This document shows, one piece after another, positions 17,722 to 28,834 of a DNA stretch of 64,000 bases. The first letter of the stretch is position 1. Every line of letters begins with the position of its first letter. The notes under the pieces were generated by a model, which saw only the letters and a list, made by a program, of their open reading frames with translations, was not told the origin of the DNA and made no database searches. This stretch comes from Clostridium lacusfryxellense (GTDB lineage Bacteria > Bacillota > Clostridia > Clostridiales > Clostridiaceae), in assembly GCF_018861735.1 (NCBI RefSeq), contig NZ_JAHLEB010000012.1, positions 40,348 through 104,347 of the forward strand, given 5' to 3'. A program made the translations under genes and the position numbers.

Positions 17722-18342
17722 TTATTTGCTGTATAACTCGACGATTAACGTTTCGTTAACAGGAACATCTATATCTTCCCTAGTTGGTTGTGATAAAACT
17801 TTTCCTTCGAATTTCTCTAAGTTAGCTTCTAACCAATTTGGTAAAGTTTTAGGGTTTTCAAGGAAAACCTTAAATTTCTCAGTAGCTCTGCTCTTTTCAC
17901 ATGCAGATACTACTTCGTTTGCAGTTAAACTGTAAGAAGGAATATCCACCTTTTTACCGTTAACTAAGAAATGTCCGTGAGTTACTAGTTGCCTAGCTTC
18001 TTGTCTTGAATTACCGTATCCTAATCTATAAACTACGTTATCAAGTCTCACTTCTAGAAGTTTTAATAGGTTTTCACCTGTTATTCCCCTTAACTTGTCA
18101 GCTTTTTCATAGTATCTTCTAAATTGGCTTTCAAGTATTCCGTATATTCTCTTAGCTTTTTGTTTTTCTCTCAATTGTAATCCGTAATTGGACATTTTCT
18201 TCTTACTCTGTCCATGTTGTCCTGGTGCATAGCCTCTTCTGGCAAATGCACATTTATCTGTAAAGCATCTATCACCCTTAAGGTTTAGCTTCATACCTTC
18301 TCTTCTGCAAAGTCTACAAGTAGCTCCAGTATATCTTGCCAT
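17722..18342 (-). CDS. rpsD: 30S ribosomal protein S4 (zinc-binding form)
   Basis: S4 is a primary 16S rRNA binder that starts assembly of the small-subunit body. The 206 residues begin [16 protein letters not shown]; cysteines at 9, 12, 26 and 31 are consistent with a zinc site. The S4 RNA-binding domain ([20 protein letters not shown]) lies near 95. It lies in the alpha cluster between rpsK and rpoA. Confidence 0.98.
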   Translation of the reverse strand: MARYTGATCRLCRREGMKLNLKGDRCFTDKCAFARRGYAPGQHGQSKKKMSNYGLQLREKQKAKRIYGILESQFRRYYEKADKLRGITGENLLKLLEVRLDNVVYRLGYGNSRQEARQLVTHGHFLVNGKKVDIPSYSLTANEVVSACEKSRATEKFKVFLENPKTLPNWLEANLEKFEGKVLSQPTREDIDVPVNETLIVELYSK

Positions 18343-18387
18343 TCAAATTACACCTCCTATTTACTATCCTATTTAGCATCTGGTTAA

Positions 18388-18780
18388 TTATACTCTTCTT
18401 CTCTTTGGTGGTCTACAACCATTATGTGGAATTGGAGTAACGTCTTTGATTAATGTTATTTCTAGTCCAGCTGCTTGAAGTGATCTAATTGCCGCTTCTC
18501 TACCGCCGCCTGGTCCTTTAACAAATACATCAACACTCTTCAAACCGTGTTCCATAGCAGCTTTTGTAGCAGCTTCTGCTGCCATTTGAGCTGCAAATGG
18601 TGTACTCTTTCTTGATCCTCTAAAACCTAATCCACCTGCACTAGACCATGCTAAAGCATTTCCTGATGCATCTGTAAGTGTAACGATGGAATTATTGAAA
18701 GTAGACTTAATGTGTGCACAACCGTGCTCAACATTTTTTCTTTCTTTTTTTCTTCTACTTCTTTTAACTTTTTGAGCCAT
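18388..18780 (-). CDS. rpsK: 30S ribosomal protein S11
   Basis: S11 forms the 30S platform by the mRNA exit. The 130 residues include [13 protein letters not shown], a conserved opening, and the C-terminal [13 protein letters not shown]. It lies 15 bp from rpsM. Confidence 0.98.
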   Translation of the reverse strand: MAQKVKRSRRKKERKNVEHGCAHIKSTFNNSIVTLTDASGNALAWSSAGGLGFRGSRKSTPFAAQMAAEAATKAAMEHGLKSVDVFVKGPGGGREAAIRSLQAAGLEITLIKDVTPIPHNGCRPPKRRRV

Positions 18781-18795
18781 TTTATTCCCTCCTTA

Positions 18796-19164
18796 CTATT
18801 TCTTCTTACCCGCCATTGTTTTTTTAGGGCCTTTTCTTGTTCTAGCGTTAGTCTTAGTTTTTTGTCCTCTTACTGGAAGACCTTTTCTATGTCTTATTCC
18901 CCTATAACATCCGATCTCCATTAATCTTTTTATGTCTAAAGCAACTCTTCTTCTTAAGTCACCCTCGATTAAAAAATTCTTTTGAATGAATGTTCTAAGT
19001 TCATTAACTTCTTCTTCAGTTAAATCTTTAACCCTTGTATCAGGATTTACGCCTGTAGATTTAAGAATTCCCTGTGATTTAGTTAAACCAATACCAAATA
19101 TATATGTTAAACCTATTTCTACTCTTTTTTCCCTTGGTAGGTCAATACCTGCTATTCTTGCCAT
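18796..19164 (-). CDS. rpsM: 30S ribosomal protein S13
   Basis: S13 in the 30S head bridges to the 50S and contacts P-site tRNA. The 122 residues begin [22 protein letters not shown] and end in a lysine-rich tail. [19 protein letters not shown] is diagnostic. About 106 bp separate it from rpmJ upstream, a wider gap than elsewhere in the cluster, with no clear signal in it. Confidence 0.98.
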   Translation of the reverse strand: MARIAGIDLPREKRVEIGLTYIFGIGLTKSQGILKSTGVNPDTRVKDLTEEEVNELRTFIQKNFLIEGDLRRRVALDIKRLMEIGCYRGIRHRKGLPVRGQKTKTNARTRKGPKKTMAGKKK

Positions 19165-19270
19165 TTACTGTTTACACCTCCCACGTTCTTGTTGTTACAT
19201 TTTATCACATCTATTACTTAAAAACGATGTAATAACTAATTATTATTATATTAATTTGCAACTAAACCTA

Positions 19271-19396
<126 letters not shown>

Positions 19397-19399
19397 TTA

Positions 19400-19618
19400 T
19401 TACTTGTCTCTCCAAGTTATTCTCCCACGAGTTAAATCATATGGGGAAAGTTCTACTGTAACCTTATCGCCTGGTAATATTCTTATAAAATTCATTCTTA
19501 ACTTTCCCGAAATATGAGCTAGTATTTTATGCCCACTCTCAAGTTCAACTTGAAATATTGCATTGGGCAAAGTTTCAAGCACAACACCTTGCATTTCTAT
19601 TATATCATCTTTTGACAT
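19400..19618 (-). CDS. infA: Translation initiation factor IF-1
   Basis: IF-1 occupies the ribosomal A site during initiation. The 72-residue OB-fold protein starts at the ATG at 19618 ([11 protein letters not shown]), with AAGGAGG 12 nt upstream, a rather long spacing. A longer in-frame extension exists but is not conserved in IF-1. Conserved features are [23 protein letters not shown] and [14 protein letters not shown]. Confidence 0.97.
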   Translation of the reverse strand: MSKDDIIEMQGVVLETLPNAIFQVELESGHKILAHISGKLRMNFIRILPGDKVTVELSPYDLTRGRITWRDK

Positions 19619-19625
19619 AAGGTAA

Positions 19626-19907
19626 TCAAACCTCCTTACCATTCTCTGCAGACTGCAAAAATATTTTAATTTTAGAATTAGTGACCTCATTTTTAGATAA
19701 AATTTTATTTCTAATTTCTTCAGCAACAGTACTAGTAAAATTCAGATGTTTAACCTTTTTCTTTTTAGGTTTCTCAATCCGTCTCAACTCTCCATCAGAA
19801 ATAAACACATATTCTTCATTTAGTATACCTACCACAATAAAATTTCTATGCATATCTCTTCCTGCCTTAGAATTTACTACCTTACCTACAAGGTTATTTT
19901 TCTCCAA
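19626..19907 (-). CDS. KOW-domain RNA-binding protein (L14e-like)
   Basis: A 93-residue basic protein with an N-terminal KOW segment ([21 protein letters not shown]), a lysine run ([13 protein letters not shown]) and a short helical C-terminus. Small KOW proteins of this kind lie between map and infA in many clostridia and are presumed to be ribosome or RNA associated. I prefer a TTG at 19907, because the upstream GTG at 19916 overlaps the GAGGTG ribosome site. The start is uncertain. Confidence 0.8.
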   Translation of the reverse strand: MEKNNLVGKVVNSKAGRDMHRNFIVVGILNEEYVFISDGELRRIEKPKKKKVKHLNFTSTVAEEIRNKILSKNEVTNSKIKIFLQSAENGKEV

Positions 19908-19921
19908 ATCATTCACCTCTA

Positions 19922-20668
19922 TTAGTCCAAAGTTAATATTTCAGGACCATTTCTTAAAACAGCAACAGTATTTTCATAATGTGCAGATAAACTGCCATCT
20001 CTTGTAACTACTGTCCACTTATTAGACTTTACTTTGACATAATGTTTTCCTATATTTATCATAGGTTCAATTGCAAGTACCATACCATGGACTAACTTAG
20101 GACCTTTGTTTGGAGCACCATAATTAGGAATTTCAGGATCTTCATGCATTGAAGTACCAATTCCATGACCTACAAAATCCCTAACTACAGAGTATCCATG
20201 GCCTTCAGCATAACACTGAATTGCAGCAGATATATCTGATAATCTATTACCGATTATAGCTTTTTCAACACCCTTAAAGAAACTATTTTTAGTGACCTCA
20301 ATGAGCATTGAAGCTTCACTCGATATTTTGCCTACCGGAAAAGTTCTAGCAGCATCTCCATGATATCCATTTAATATGGCACCACAATCTATGCTAATTA
20401 TGTCACCTTCAAGTAAAATCCGGTTACTTGGAATCCCATGAACCACTTCATCATTAACAGATGTACAAATGGAAGCTGGAAATCCACAATATCCCTTAAA
20501 AGATGGTTTAGCACCCTGTTGTACTATGAACTCTTCAGCTAATTTATTCAGTTCTGCAGTTGTAATTCCAGGTTTTATTGCCCTTTCAATTATTGCAAGA
20601 GCATCTGCAACCACCTTACCCGCACATCTCATAAATTGAACTTCCATATCACTTTTTATGTTTATCAC
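19922..20668 (-). CDS. map: Methionine aminopeptidase, type I
   Basis: It removes the initiator methionine from new proteins. The 248-residue M24 fold retains all metal ligands: two Asp (in [17 protein letters not shown]), His in [13 protein letters not shown], Glu in AIEPM and Glu in AHYENTVAV. The GTG start overlaps the adk stop as GTGA, so the two are coupled. Genome order secY-adk-map-infA is canonical. Confidence 0.97.
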   Translation of the reverse strand: MINIKSDMEVQFMRCAGKVVADALAIIERAIKPGITTAELNKLAEEFIVQQGAKPSFKGYCGFPASICTSVNDEVVHGIPSNRILLEGDIISIDCGAILNGYHGDAARTFPVGKISSEASMLIEVTKNSFFKGVEKAIIGNRLSDISAAIQCYAEGHGYSVVRDFVGHGIGTSMHEDPEIPNYGAPNKGPKLVHGMVLAIEPMINIGKHYVKVKSNKWTVVTRDGSLSAHYENTVAVLRNGPEILTLD

Positions 20669-21318
20669 TCTTCAATCTCTCCTAAGATACCACAGACACT
20701 TTCAAATACACTATCAATTGCTTTCGTTCCATCAACTACTGATAACAATTTCTTATCATCATAATACCGAATTAATGGTTGTGTTTGAGCCTCATATATG
20801 TCTAACCGTTCACTAACGGTCTCCTCAGCGTCATCAGCTCTTTGCACAAGCTCGCTCCCACACACATCACATTTTCCATCAACTTTCGATGGATTGAATT
20901 TAATATGGTAGCTAGCACCACAAGTAAGACAAACTCTTCGACCGGTCATTCTATTAAGAATAAACTCTCTAGGAATCTCTATTAATAACGCTGTATCAAG
21001 GGAGTGACCCTTTTCGTCTAATAAAGTTTTTAATGCCTCACCTTGGTTAACAGTTCTTGGATAGCCATCTAGTAAAAATCCATTTTTGCAATCTTCATTA
21101 TTTAACCTATCCTTGATTAAGTCTATAGTCAATTGATCAGGAACTAAATGTCCCTTATCAATATGTTTCTTAGCTTCAATTCCAAGTGGGGTTTTTTCAG
21201 AAATATTCTTTCTGAATATATCCCCCGTTGATATATGTGGTATGGCGAACTTATTGCTTATGGATTTTGCTTGCGTTCCTTTTCCGGCTCCCGGAGGACC
21301 TAACAAGATTATTCTCAT
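20665..21318 (-). CDS. adk: Adenylate kinase (zinc-type lid)
   Basis: It interconverts ATP plus AMP with two ADP. The 217-residue long form has the P-loop GPPGAGKGT at about 7-15 and NMP-binding ISTGDIFR. Its lid holds four cysteines, CLTCG and CDVCG, typical of zinc-bearing Gram-positive adenylate kinases. It lies between secY and map. Confidence 0.98.
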   Translation of the reverse strand: MRIILLGPPGAGKGTQAKSISNKFAIPHISTGDIFRKNISEKTPLGIEAKKHIDKGHLVPDQLTIDLIKDRLNNEDCKNGFLLDGYPRTVNQGEALKTLLDEKGHSLDTALLIEIPREFILNRMTGRRVCLTCGASYHIKFNPSKVDGKCDVCGSELVQRADDAEETVSERLDIYEAQTQPLIRYYDDKKLLSVVDGTKAIDSVFESVCGILGEIEE

Positions 21319-21339
21319 AGAATCATCTCCTGGTATTAT

Positions 21340-22620
21340 TTATTTAAGGAATCCATGGTAATGCCTCATTACTAATTGTGACTCGAGTTGTCTTAATGTT
21401 TCAAGAGCAACATTTACCATAATTAATAACATTGTACCACCAAAGTATATTCCTTTAAACTGAGTATATGCCTCTACAACAATAGGGAACAATGCTATAA
21501 CAGCGGCGAAAGTTCCTCCGATTATTGAAATCTTTGTAAGTACCATATCGATATATGTTGCTGTATTCTCTCCTGGTCTGATCCCTGGTATAAATCCTGA
21601 TGACTTATGCATATTTTCAGCCATTTCATCAGGTTTAAATGTTACCTGAGTATAAAACCATGTAAAGAATATTATTAATATAGCATACACCACTGAGTAC
21701 TTCCAACTATTTCTTTCAAATATGCTCCAAGGGCTTCCTGTAATGAACTTTGCAATTGCAGATGTCGGTTTAAGCTGTGCTATAGTTTCTGGGAATGTCA
21801 TTACTGACATCGCAAAAATTATACCGATAACTCCAGATGCATTTACATTAATAGGAATATGAGTTGATTGCCCTTTAAAAACCTTGTTTCCAACAGCTTT
21901 TCCAGCATATTGAACTGGAATTCTTCTTTCACCTAAACTTGCAATTACTACTGCAACTAATAGTGCAATAGCAACTACAACAAGCATTATAACCTCTACC
22001 AAATTTACAGTACCGGCCTTTTGAAGCGCAGCAACTTTATAAACTGTTTCAGGTAATCCTGATATAATATTAATAAATATTATTAATGAAACACCATTAC
22101 CAATACCTTTACCCGTAATTTGTTCACCTATCCACACCAAGAATGTTGATGCGGTTGTCATCGTTAGTATCACTAAAAATATGGTCAAACTAGATGTATC
22201 CGAAAATGCTCCAGTACCTGAAATAATTGCATACATACCAAAAGCTTGCAAAGCTCCAAGTACTATTGAAGCATATCTAGTAAAATCTTGTATCCGCTTG
22301 CGTCCTTCAAGACCTTCTTTAGAAAGTTGCTCTAAATATGGAATTGCTATTACAAGTAATTGCATTATAATCGATGCATTTATGTATGGACCAACGCCCA
22401 TAGCAAAAATACTAAACTTTCCAAATGCACCGCCTGAAAGCATATCATAAAAACTAAGTAATGTACCTCCATTACTTGTTAAGCTTCCAAGTTTGCTAGC
22501 ATCTACACCAGGAACAGGAATAAAAATTCCTACCCGCATAATTACAACCATAAGTAGTGTGAATATCATACGTTTTTTTAAATCAGGGACTTTCCAGGCA
22601 TTACGTAGGGTTGATAACAC
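21340..22620 (-). CDS. secY: Preprotein translocase channel SecY
   Basis: SecY is the protein-conducting channel, 426 residues with about ten membrane helices. The N-terminal plug region has GGTLLSFYDMLSGGAFGKFSIFAMG, and cytoplasmic loop motifs such as LEGRKRIQDFTRY and GERRIPVQYAGK contact SecA and the ribosome. It follows rplO with no gap (stop and start abut), and adk comes next. Confidence 0.98.
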   Translation of the reverse strand: MLSTLRNAWKVPDLKKRMIFTLLMVVIMRVGIFIPVPGVDASKLGSLTSNGGTLLSFYDMLSGGAFGKFSIFAMGVGPYINASIIMQLLVIAIPYLEQLSKEGLEGRKRIQDFTRYASIVLGALQAFGMYAIISGTGAFSDTSSLTIFLVILTMTTASTFLVWIGEQITGKGIGNGVSLIIFINIISGLPETVYKVAALQKAGTVNLVEVIMLVVVAIALLVAVVIASLGERRIPVQYAGKAVGNKVFKGQSTHIPINVNASGVIGIIFAMSVMTFPETIAQLKPTSAIAKFITGSPWSIFERNSWKYSVVYAILIIFFTWFYTQVTFKPDEMAENMHKSSGFIPGIRPGENTATYIDMVLTKISIIGGTFAAVIALFPIVVEAYTQFKGIYFGGTMLLIMVNVALETLRQLESQLVMRHYHGFLK

Positions 22621-23061
22621 TTATATCACCTCAGCTTTTCCTCCAGCAGCTTCAATTTTCTCAGCTGCTCCTTTAGAGAAACTTTTTACATTAACCGTTA
22701 AGTTCTTTTCTAATTTACCATTACCAAGTATCTTAACTCCATCATACACTTTTCTTATAATTCTTCTCTCTAAGAGCAATTCTGGTGTAACTACTGTACC
22801 ATCTTCGAATACATTCAACCTATCAACATTTATACAAGAATATTTCTTTGCAAAAATATTTGTAAAACCTCTTTTAGGTAATCTTCTGTATAAAGGCATT
22901 TGGCCTCCTTCGAATCCTGGTCTTGTTCCACCACCTGATCTAGAGTTTTGTCCATCCTGACCTCTTCCTGCAGTTTTTCCCCAGCCTGAACCAGTACCTC
23001 TACCGATTCTCTTTGGAGATTTTTTTGAACCTTCCGCAGGTCTTAACTCATGAAGTTTCAT
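22621..23061 (-). CDS. rplO: 50S ribosomal protein L15
   Basis: A 146-residue large-subunit protein with the glycine-rich N-terminus [22 protein letters not shown] and [11 protein letters not shown]. It lies between rpmD and secY. Confidence 0.98.
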   Translation of the reverse strand: MKLHELRPAEGSKKSPKRIGRGTGSGWGKTAGRGQDGQNSRSGGGTRPGFEGGQMPLYRRLPKRGFTNIFAKKYSCINVDRLNVFEDGTVVTPELLLERRIIRKVYDGVKILGNGKLEKNLTVNVKSFSKGAAEKIEAAGGKAEVI

Positions 23062-23077
23062 GTCAACACCTCCTCGT

Positions 23078-23257
23078 TTATACTTCTTCTACTTTTATTA
23101 GATATATAACTTTGTTAATCATACCTCTGATCTGAGGAGTTTCCTCGTGCTCAACATCTTTTCCTATTTTTCTTAATCCTAAAGCATTAACTGTAGCAAT
23201 ATGTTCTTTCTTTCTACCTATTAAGCTTTTTACCAATGTTATTTTAACTTTAGCCAA
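23078..23257 (-). CDS. rpmD: 50S ribosomal protein L30
   Basis: A 59-residue protein read from a TTG codon at 23257 (then [19 protein letters not shown]), with AGGAGGGG about 6 nt upstream. The remainder includes [11 protein letters not shown] and [11 protein letters not shown], both typical of L30. No ATG is available, so the TTG start is real. Confidence 0.95.
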   Translation of the reverse strand: MAKVKITLVKSLIGRKKEHIATVNALGLRKIGKDVEHEETPQIRGMINKVIYLIKVEEV

Positions 23258-23269
23258 GGTTTTCCCCTC

Positions 23270-23767
23270 CTATCTTAAAATTTCTTCTACAGTTTTGCCT
23301 CTTAATTTAGCAACGTCTTCTACTGTTCTTAGTCTCGCTAAACCATCAATAGTAGCATTAACTACATTTCTTGCATTACTAGAGCCTAAAGATTTAGCTC
23401 TAACATCTTTTAATCCTGATAATTCTAGAACCGCTCTAACTGGACCGCCAGCTAAAACTCCAGTACCTTCTGCACCAGGCATTATGTGAATAACTGAAGT
23501 ACCAAACTTACCATCAATAGTATGTGGAATAGTTGATCCAACCATAGCTACGTTTACTAAATTCTTCTTAGCATCTTCTATTCCTTTTCTAATTGCTTCA
23601 GGAATTTCTACAGATTTGCCCATTCCAACGCCAACGTGTCCGTTTTCGTCTCCAACAACAACTAATGCGCTGAATCTGAAGTTTCTTCCACCTTTAACAA
23701 CCTTAGCAACTCTGTTTATATTAACTACTTTTTCTTTAAGGTCTAATGTGCTAGGATCAATTTTCAT
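23270..23767 (-). CDS. rpsE: 30S ribosomal protein S5
   Basis: S5 affects decoding fidelity and mRNA entry. The 165 residues contain [19 protein letters not shown] and [10 protein letters not shown], the normal spectinomycin-loop region without deletions. Between rplR and rpmD. Confidence 0.98.
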   Translation of the reverse strand: MKIDPSTLDLKEKVVNINRVAKVVKGGRNFRFSALVVVGDENGHVGVGMGKSVEIPEAIRKGIEDAKKNLVNVAMVGSTIPHTIDGKFGTSVIHIMPGAEGTGVLAGGPVRAVLELSGLKDVRAKSLGSSNARNVVNATIDGLARLRTVEDVAKLRGKTVEEILR

Positions 23768-23784
23768 GTGTTTCCCTCCTTCTC

Positions 23785-24147
23785 TTAGAATTTAAGTCCA
23801 GCTTCTCTTGCTCCTTCAGCGAGGATTTGTACTCTACCGTGATATACATATCCGCCTCTGTCAAATACAACTTCTTCTATTCCTTTTTCAAGTGCTCTTT
23901 CAGCAATCATTTTTCCTACTAATTTTGCAGCATCTTTATTACTTCCAATTTTTTGTTCGAAAGCTTTATCAACGCTTGAAGCAGAAACTAATGTGATTTT
24001 TGCTACATCATCTATTATTTGAGCATATATGTTCTTTTCACTTCTATATACAGCTAATCTTGGTCTTTGCGCTGTACCAGAAATTTTCTTTCGAACTCTA
24101 AGATGACGCTTAACTCTTGCCTTTTGTCTATCTTCTTTCTTGAACAC
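23785..24147 (-). CDS. rplR: 50S ribosomal protein L18
   Basis: L18 binds 5S rRNA. I start at GTG 24147 (then [14 protein letters not shown]), which places AAGGAG 8 nt upstream; a further GTG at 24156 overlaps that site. The 120 residues include [20 protein letters not shown] and the C-terminal REAGLKF. Confidence 0.95.
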   Translation of the reverse strand: MFKKEDRQKARVKRHLRVRKKISGTAQRPRLAVYRSEKNIYAQIIDDVAKITLVSASSVDKAFEQKIGSNKDAAKLVGKMIAERALEKGIEEVVFDRGGYVYHGRVQILAEGAREAGLKF

Positions 24148-24167
24148 ATCATTCACTCCTTCCTACT

Positions 24168-24707
24168 TTATTTACCTGTTTTACCTTCCTTACGTCTAAC
24201 AATTTCACCAGAATATCTGATTCCTTTGCCTTTGTAAGGTTCTGGTTTTCTCCAAGTTCTAATTTCTGCTGCAACAGCTCCAACTAATTGTTTATCTATA
24301 CCTTTTACTATTATCTTGTTAGCATCAGGTAATATAAATTGGATTCCTGCAACTGCATCTATTTCAACTGGATGTGAATATCCAAGATTTAATGTTATTT
24401 TAGATCCTTTTAGTTGAGCTCTGTAACCAACGCCAACTAACTCAAGTGTTTTCTCATATCCCTCTGTAACTCCAATAACCATATTATTGATTAATGATCT
24501 TGTAAGTCCATGAAGAGCTCTATGCTCTTTTACATCACTTGGTCTTGTAACTACCACAGTATTGTCTTCCATAGCTATATTCATTTTAGTACTCATGTTT
24601 TGAGTTAGCTCACCTTTTGGTCCTTTTACATTAACAACATTAGTTGGTGAAACTGTAACAGTTACTCCATTAGGTATAACTACTGGAAGTCTTCCGATTC
24701 TTGACAT
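24168..24707 (-). CDS. rplF: 50S ribosomal protein L6
   Basis: A 179-residue protein near the sarcin-ricin loop, starting at ATG 24707 ([12 protein letters not shown]) with AGGAGG 7 nt upstream. A longer frame (MCPEKN...) is unsupported. [23 protein letters not shown] and [11 protein letters not shown] are diagnostic. It is preceded by an unusually long gap from rpsH. Confidence 0.97.
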   Translation of the reverse strand: MSRIGRLPVVIPNGVTVTVSPTNVVNVKGPKGELTQNMSTKMNIAMEDNTVVVTRPSDVKEHRALHGLTRSLINNMVIGVTEGYEKTLELVGVGYRAQLKGSKITLNLGYSHPVEIDAVAGIQFILPDANKIIVKGIDKQLVGAVAAEIRTWRKPEPYKGKGIRYSGEIVRRKEGKTGK

Positions 24708-24905
24708 ACTTACACCTCCTGTATTCTTTTCAGGGCACATAACAACTAATTGCTATGCCTCATATATTCATTTTAAATACTATCCAATTATTAATTGTTT
24801 AGTCTTTATTTTACTTTAGCACATACTAGATTTGTTTTTCTTTAAATTATCTATTATTACTATGTACATAACAAGTAAATACCGTTATGCTTTAGAATTA
24901 TTAGA
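24708..24905 (-). other. 198-bp spacer inside the ribosomal operon
   Basis: Most neighbouring ribosomal genes are 10-60 bp apart, but rpsH and rplF are 198 bp apart. No open frame with a ribosome site is seen. Near rplF, GGCATAGCAA and TTGTTATGTGCC can form a bulged hairpin just before the ribosome site. No terminator T run and no clear promoter are visible. Confidence 0.4.
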
Positions 24906-25304
24906 CTACCAAATATAACAAATAACTTCTCCGCCAAGGCCTAATTTTCTTGCTTCTCTATCAGCTACTAGTCCTTTTGAAGTTGATATTATAGCAACTC
25001 CTAGTCCATTCAATACTTTTGGAATATCTTCATTTTTAGAATATACTCTTAAACCTGGCTTAGATATTCTCTTAAGTCCAGTGATAACTCTTTCCTTGTT
25101 TTGACCATATTTCATAGCTAGTCTCATCATAGGAACAACGCCATCGTTATATTCTTCTATATTTTTAAGGTATCCCTCTTGAAGCAATATATTTGCAATT
25201 TCCTTCTTTATTGTTGAAGAAGGTACTTCTACTATTTCGTGTCTAACAACATTAGCATTTCTTATACGTGTTAGCAAGTCTGCGATTGGGTCAGTCATAA
25301 CCAT
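24906..25304 (-). CDS. rpsH: 30S ribosomal protein S8
   Basis: S8 binds the central domain of 16S rRNA. The 132 residues start [18 protein letters not shown] and contain the C-terminal [31 protein letters not shown] lies 8 nt before the first ATG. Confidence 0.98.
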   Translation of the reverse strand: MVMTDPIADLLTRIRNANVVRHEIVEVPSSTIKKEIANILLQEGYLKNIEEYNDGVVPMMRLAMKYGQNKERVITGLKRISKPGLRVYSKNEDIPKVLNGLGVAIISTSKGLVADREARKLGLGGEVICYIW

Positions 25305-25336
25305 TTTTCGTGCCTCCTTTCATTAGAATGTTCTAA

Positions 25337-25522
25337 TTACCAACTTGCTTTTCTGCAACCAGGAATTTCTCCCTTGTGTGCAAGTTCTCTAAAACAGATA
25401 CGGCATATACCAAATTTTTGTAATACAGAATGTGGTCTTCCACATAGTCTGCATCTTGTATAAGCTCTAGTTGAATATTTAGGTTCTTTTTTCCATTTCT
25501 CTATTAAAGCCTTACGTGCCAT
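25337..25522 (-). CDS. rpsN: 30S ribosomal protein S14, zinc type
   Basis: A 61-residue type-Z S14 with CRLCG and CRIC supplying four zinc-binding cysteines at about 24, 27, 40 and 43. Between rplE and rpsH. Confidence 0.98.
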   Translation of the reverse strand: MARKALIEKWKKEPKYSTRAYTRCRLCGRPHSVLQKFGICRICFRELAHKGEIPGCRKASW

Positions 25523-25537
25523 ATGTTTACCTCCCTA

Positions 25538-26080
25538 TTATTGAGCAAATGGCATTCCAAGGAATCTTAACAACGCTCTTGCTTCCTCGTCTGTCTTCGC
25601 AGTAGTAACAAATATTATATCCATTCCTCTGATCTTGTCTATTTTATCATATTCAATTTCAGGGAATATAAGTTGTTCCTTAATACCGATAGCATAATTT
25701 CCTCTGCCGTCAAATGATTTAGAAGAAGCTCCTCTAAAATCTCTAACTCTAGGTAATGCAACATTCATTAATTTATCAGCAAATTCGAACATCTGAGCTT
25801 TTCTTAATGTAACTTTACAGCCGATTGGCGTATTTTCTCTTAGTTTAAAGTTAGCTATAGACTTCTTAGACCTTGTTATAACTGGTTTTTGACCTGCGAT
25901 AATTTGCATGTCACTAACAGCTGCATCTAAAACCTTAGAATTGTCTTTAGCTTCTCCAACTCCCATATTTAAAACTATCTTTTCAAGCTTTGGTACTTCC
26001 ATTATATTTTTATAACCGAATTTTTCCATTAACGCTTGAACTACTTCATTATTATATTTTTCTTGTAGTCTTGTACTCAT
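25538..26080 (-). CDS. rplE: 50S ribosomal protein L5
   Basis: A 180-residue protein of the central protuberance that binds 5S rRNA and P-site t[17 protein letters not shown] and [19 protein letters not shown] are conserved. Confidence 0.98.
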   Translation of the reverse strand: MSTRLQEKYNNEVVQALMEKFGYKNIMEVPKLEKIVLNMGVGEAKDNSKVLDAAVSDMQIIAGQKPVITRSKKSIANFKLRENTPIGCKVTLRKAQMFEFADKLMNVALPRVRDFRGASSKSFDGRGNYAIGIKEQLIFPEIEYDKIDKIRGMDIIFVTTAKTDEEARALLRFLGMPFAQ

Positions 26081-26102
26081 ATGTTAAACCTCCTTTCAGG
26101 GA

Positions 26103-26426
26103 TTAAAATGTTTCGTTGCATTTCTTACATACTCTTACTTTAGTTCCATCTTCTAATATCTTACTGTTTATTCTTGTTACGTTTTTGCATTTTGTGCAAT
26201 ATAACATAACTTTAGCGCTATTTATAGCCGCTTCTCTGTGAGTTATTCCACCTTGCATATTTTGTTTGCTAGGTTTCTGATGTTTTGTAATAACACTAAC
26301 ATCTTTCACTAAAACTTTACCTTTTTTAGGATATACAGCTAAGACTTCGCTTATTTTGCCTTTGTCTTTACCTGAAATAACCATTACTGTATCTTTTTTT
26401 CTTACGTGCACTTTTTGTACTGCCAT
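26103..26426 (-). CDS. rplX: 50S ribosomal protein L24 with four-cysteine C-terminus
   Basis: L24 starts 50S assembly. From the ATG at 26426 (AGGAGG 8 nt upstream) it has 107 residues: a KOW domain (DTVMVISGKDKGKISEVLAVYP), then YCTKCKNVTRIN and RVCKKCNETF. The two CxxC pairs suggest a zinc site; the B. subtilis protein lacks this set. An upstream GTG extension of three residues is less likely. Confidence 0.97.
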   Translation of the reverse strand: MAVQKVHVRKKDTVMVISGKDKGKISEVLAVYPKKGKVLVKDVSVITKHQKPSKQNMQGGITHREAAINSAKVMLYCTKCKNVTRINSKILEDGTKVRVCKKCNETF

Positions 26427-26443
26427 GTTAGACACCTCCTATC

Positions 26444-26812
26444 TTATAGAACTTCAGGCGCTAGTGATAAGATCTTAGTGAAGTCTTTATCCCTTAACTC
26501 CCTTGCAACAGGTCCGAATATACGAGTACCCTTTGGGGTTTTATCGTCTTTTATGATAACAGCTGCATTATCATCAAATTTTAGGTATGTTCCATCAGCT
26601 CTTCTTAAACCTTTTACAGATCTAACTATAACTGCTTTTACAACTTCACCCTTTTTAACAACTCCACCTGGTGTTGCACTTTTTACGCTGGCAACAATTG
26701 TATCACTGATGTTTCCCCATTTTCTCTTAGAACCACCTAAAACTCTAATACACATAATCTCTTTTGCGCCAGAATTGTCTGCAACTTTTAATCTTGATTG
26801 CTGTTGTATCAT
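26444..26812 (-). CDS. rplN: 50S ribosomal protein L14
   Basis: A 122-residue protein, [19 protein letters not shown], from the ATG at 26812. It lies at the subunit interface. AAGGAGGG is 8 nt upstream; a TTG two codons earlier is closer to it and less plausible. Confidence 0.98.
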   Translation of the reverse strand: MIQQQSRLKVADNSGAKEIMCIRVLGGSKRKWGNISDTIVASVKSATPGGVVKKGEVVKAVIVRSVKGLRRADGTYLKFDDNAAVIIKDDKTPKGTRIFGPVARELRDKDFTKILSLAPEVL

Positions 26813-26848
26813 ATCCAATACCCTCCTTTCAGTCGTTGAACTGAAACA

Positions 26849-27103
26849 TTATTTAGCTTTTTCAACTATTCCAGTAATTCTCCATCTTTTATCTTTAGAT
26901 AGTGGTCTAGTTTCCATAATTGAAACTTTATCATTTATTTTAGCTTCATTATTTTCATCATGAGCTTTAAATTTTGTTGTTTTATTAATTATCTTTCCGT
27001 ATAATGGATGACGAACTTTTGTCTCAATTGCAACAACTACTGTCTTATCCATTTTATCAGATACTACTCTACCTGTTCTTGTTTTCCTGTTATTTCTTTC
27101 CAC
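26849..27103 (-). CDS. rpsQ: 30S ribosomal protein S17
   Basis: An 84-residue primary 16S binder with [22 protein letters not shown] and the C-terminal [13 protein letters not shown]. Confidence 0.98.
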   Translation of the reverse strand: MERNNRKTRTGRVVSDKMDKTVVVAIETKVRHPLYGKIINKTTKFKAHDENNEAKINDKVSIMETRPLSKDKRWRITGIVEKAK

Positions 27104-27124
27104 AAGAGCAACCTCCCTTCAGTT

Positions 27125-27346
27125 TTACTGTTCAAAAGCCTTTATTTCTTCTTGCCTAATGATCGTCTTAATTTGGGCTATAGATTTTTTAACCTGTTTA
27201 ATTCTCATAGGGTTTTCTAATTGCCCTGTAGCTAACTGAAATCTAAGGTTAAATAATTCTGCCTTTAAATCAGACATTTTTACTAGCAAGTCTTGAGGAT
27301 TACTTTGTCTTAATTCATTTAATTCATTAGCCTTCAATGACTTCAC
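27125..27346 (-). CDS. rpmC: 50S ribosomal protein L29
   Basis: A 73-residue helical protein by the tunnel exit, read from GTG 27346 (then [13 protein letters not shown]). The start lies 20 bp inside the 3' end of rplP, with GAGGAAATGGG upstream in rplP. The [24 protein letters not shown] core is typical of L29. Confidence 0.95.
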   Translation of the reverse strand: MKSLKANELNELRQSNPQDLLVKMSDLKAELFNLRFQLATGQLENPMRIKQVKKSIAQIKTIIRQEEIKAFEQ

Positions 27347-27770
27347 CACCCATTTCCTCAAAATCTTTTCTAGATACAAACTTAGTTTTAATTGGAAGTT
27401 TGTGTGAAGCAAGTCTCATTGCTTCTCTAGCCGCTTCTTCTGTTACTCCTGCAATCTCGAATAAGACTCTACCTGGTTTAACAACTGCTACCCAATATTC
27501 TACAGATCCTTTACCAGAACCCATACGAGTTTCAGCCGGTTTTTCAGTTACTGGCTTATCAGGGAAGATTTTAATCCAAACCTTTCCGCCTCTTTTAACT
27601 TCTCTATTAATTGCAACTCTGGCTGCTTCTATTTGATTACTTTTGACCCAACCACATTCCATAGCTTGTAATGCGAAATCACCGTATGCAATGAAATTTC
27701 CTCTTGTTGCTTTTCCTCTCATTCTACCACGTTGAACCTTACGATGTTTAGATCTTTTAGGCATTAACAT
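27327..27770 (-). CDS. rplP: 50S ribosomal protein L16
   Basis: A 147-residue protein beside the A site, [26 protein letters not shown] lies 8 nt before the first [26 protein letters not shown] is conserved. Overlaps rpmC. Confidence 0.98.
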   Translation of the reverse strand: MLMPKRSKHRKVQRGRMRGKATRGNFIAYGDFALQAMECGWVKSNQIEAARVAINREVKRGGKVWIKIFPDKPVTEKPAETRMGSGKGSVEYWVAVVKPGRVLFEIAGVTEEAAREAMRLASHKLPIKTKFVSRKDFEEMGGEVIEG

Positions 27771-27795
27771 GTCTTATTCCTCCTTCCTTACACTT

Positions 27796-28461
27796 CTATG
27801 CGCTTACTTCTTCCTTAACGATTTTCTTTGTAGGAAGAACTTCGCCTCTATATACCCAAACTTTTACACCGATCTTACCATATACTGTATCTGCTTCTGC
27901 AAATCCATAGTCTATATCAGCTCTCATTGTTTGTAGTGGTATTGTACCTTCATGATAATGTTCAGTTCTAGCTATTTCTGCTCCGCCAAGTCTTCCTGCG
28001 CAAGCAATCTTAACTCCCTTAACTCCAGATCTCATAGCTCTTTGAATAGTTTGTTTCATCGCTCTTCTAAAAGAAATTCTCTTTTCTAATTGAGAAGCAA
28101 CATTTTCTGCCATTAATTGAGCATTGTTCTCTGCTTGTTTAACTTCAACAATATTAATTAAAACATTTTTGTCAGCTACAAGTTTTTTCATATCAAGTTT
28201 TATAACTTCAATACCAGAGCCGCCTCTACCAATAACCATTCCTGGTTTAGCAGTGTGTATATTGATTTTAACTCTTTTAGCAGCTCTTTCAATTTCGATT
28301 TTGGAAATTCCAGCTGTGTAAAGTTTGCTTTTTAAGAATTCTCTAATCTTAAAATCTTCAACAAGATTATCTGCGAAATTCTTTTTATCTGCATACCATT
28401 TAGAACTCCAGTCTTTTATTACACCAACCCTAAAGCCGTGTGGATGTACTTTTTGTCCCAC
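27796..28461 (-). CDS. rpsC: 30S ribosomal protein S3
   Basis: A 221-residue mRNA-entry protein with a KH domain ([17 protein letters not shown]) and the S3 C-terminal domain ([20 protein letters not shown]). Between rplV and rplP. Confidence 0.98.
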   Translation of the reverse strand: MGQKVHPHGFRVGVIKDWSSKWYADKKNFADNLVEDFKIREFLKSKLYTAGISKIEIERAAKRVKINIHTAKPGMVIGRGGSGIEVIKLDMKKLVADKNVLINIVEVKQAENNAQLMAENVASQLEKRISFRRAMKQTIQRAMRSGVKGVKIACAGRLGGAEIARTEHYHEGTIPLQTMRADIDYGFAEADTVYGKIGVKVWVYRGEVLPTKKIVKEEVSA

Positions 28462-28477
28462 GCTATATTCCTCCTTC

Positions 28478-28813
28478 TTATAATCTCTCTGTAACTATTA
28501 TAGTTACATGGCTAGATCTTTTTCTTATTCTATATGCTCTTCCTTGTGCACGCGGTCTAAATCTCTTAAGTGTTGGACCTTGACATGCATAAGTTTGTGC
28601 AACATATAATCTATTGATATCTAAGTTCAAGTTGTTTTCTGCATTTGCTACAGCAGATTTAAGAACTTTAGTTACTACTTCAGCTGCATTCTTTGGAGTG
28701 TACTGTAATATAGCAAAAGCTTCATTTACATTTTTTCCTCTTATTAAATCAAGAACAATCCCGATTTTCATTGAGGACGTTCTCACATATTTAGCTATAG
28801 CTTTAGCCTCCAT
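28478..28813 (-). CDS. rplV: 50S ribosomal protein L22
   Basis: A 111-residue protein lining the exit tunnel. The beta-hairpin [20 protein letters not shown] is intact, with no sign of macrolide-resistance insertions. Confidence 0.98.
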   Translation of the reverse strand: MEAKAIAKYVRTSSMKIGIVLDLIRGKNVNEAFAILQYTPKNAAEVVTKVLKSAVANAENNLNLDINRLYVAQTYACQGPTLKRFRPRAQGRAYRIRKRSSHVTIIVTERL

Positions 28814-28834
28814 GTTTGTTTCCTCCTTCCCACA

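Noticed and set aside
22493..22960. 155-codon plus-strand frame over secY and rplO
   Set aside because: Antisense shadow of two core genes.
26406..26963. 185-codon plus-strand frame over rplX, rplN and rpsQ
   Set aside because: Antisense to three clear ribosomal genes and without a ribosome site.
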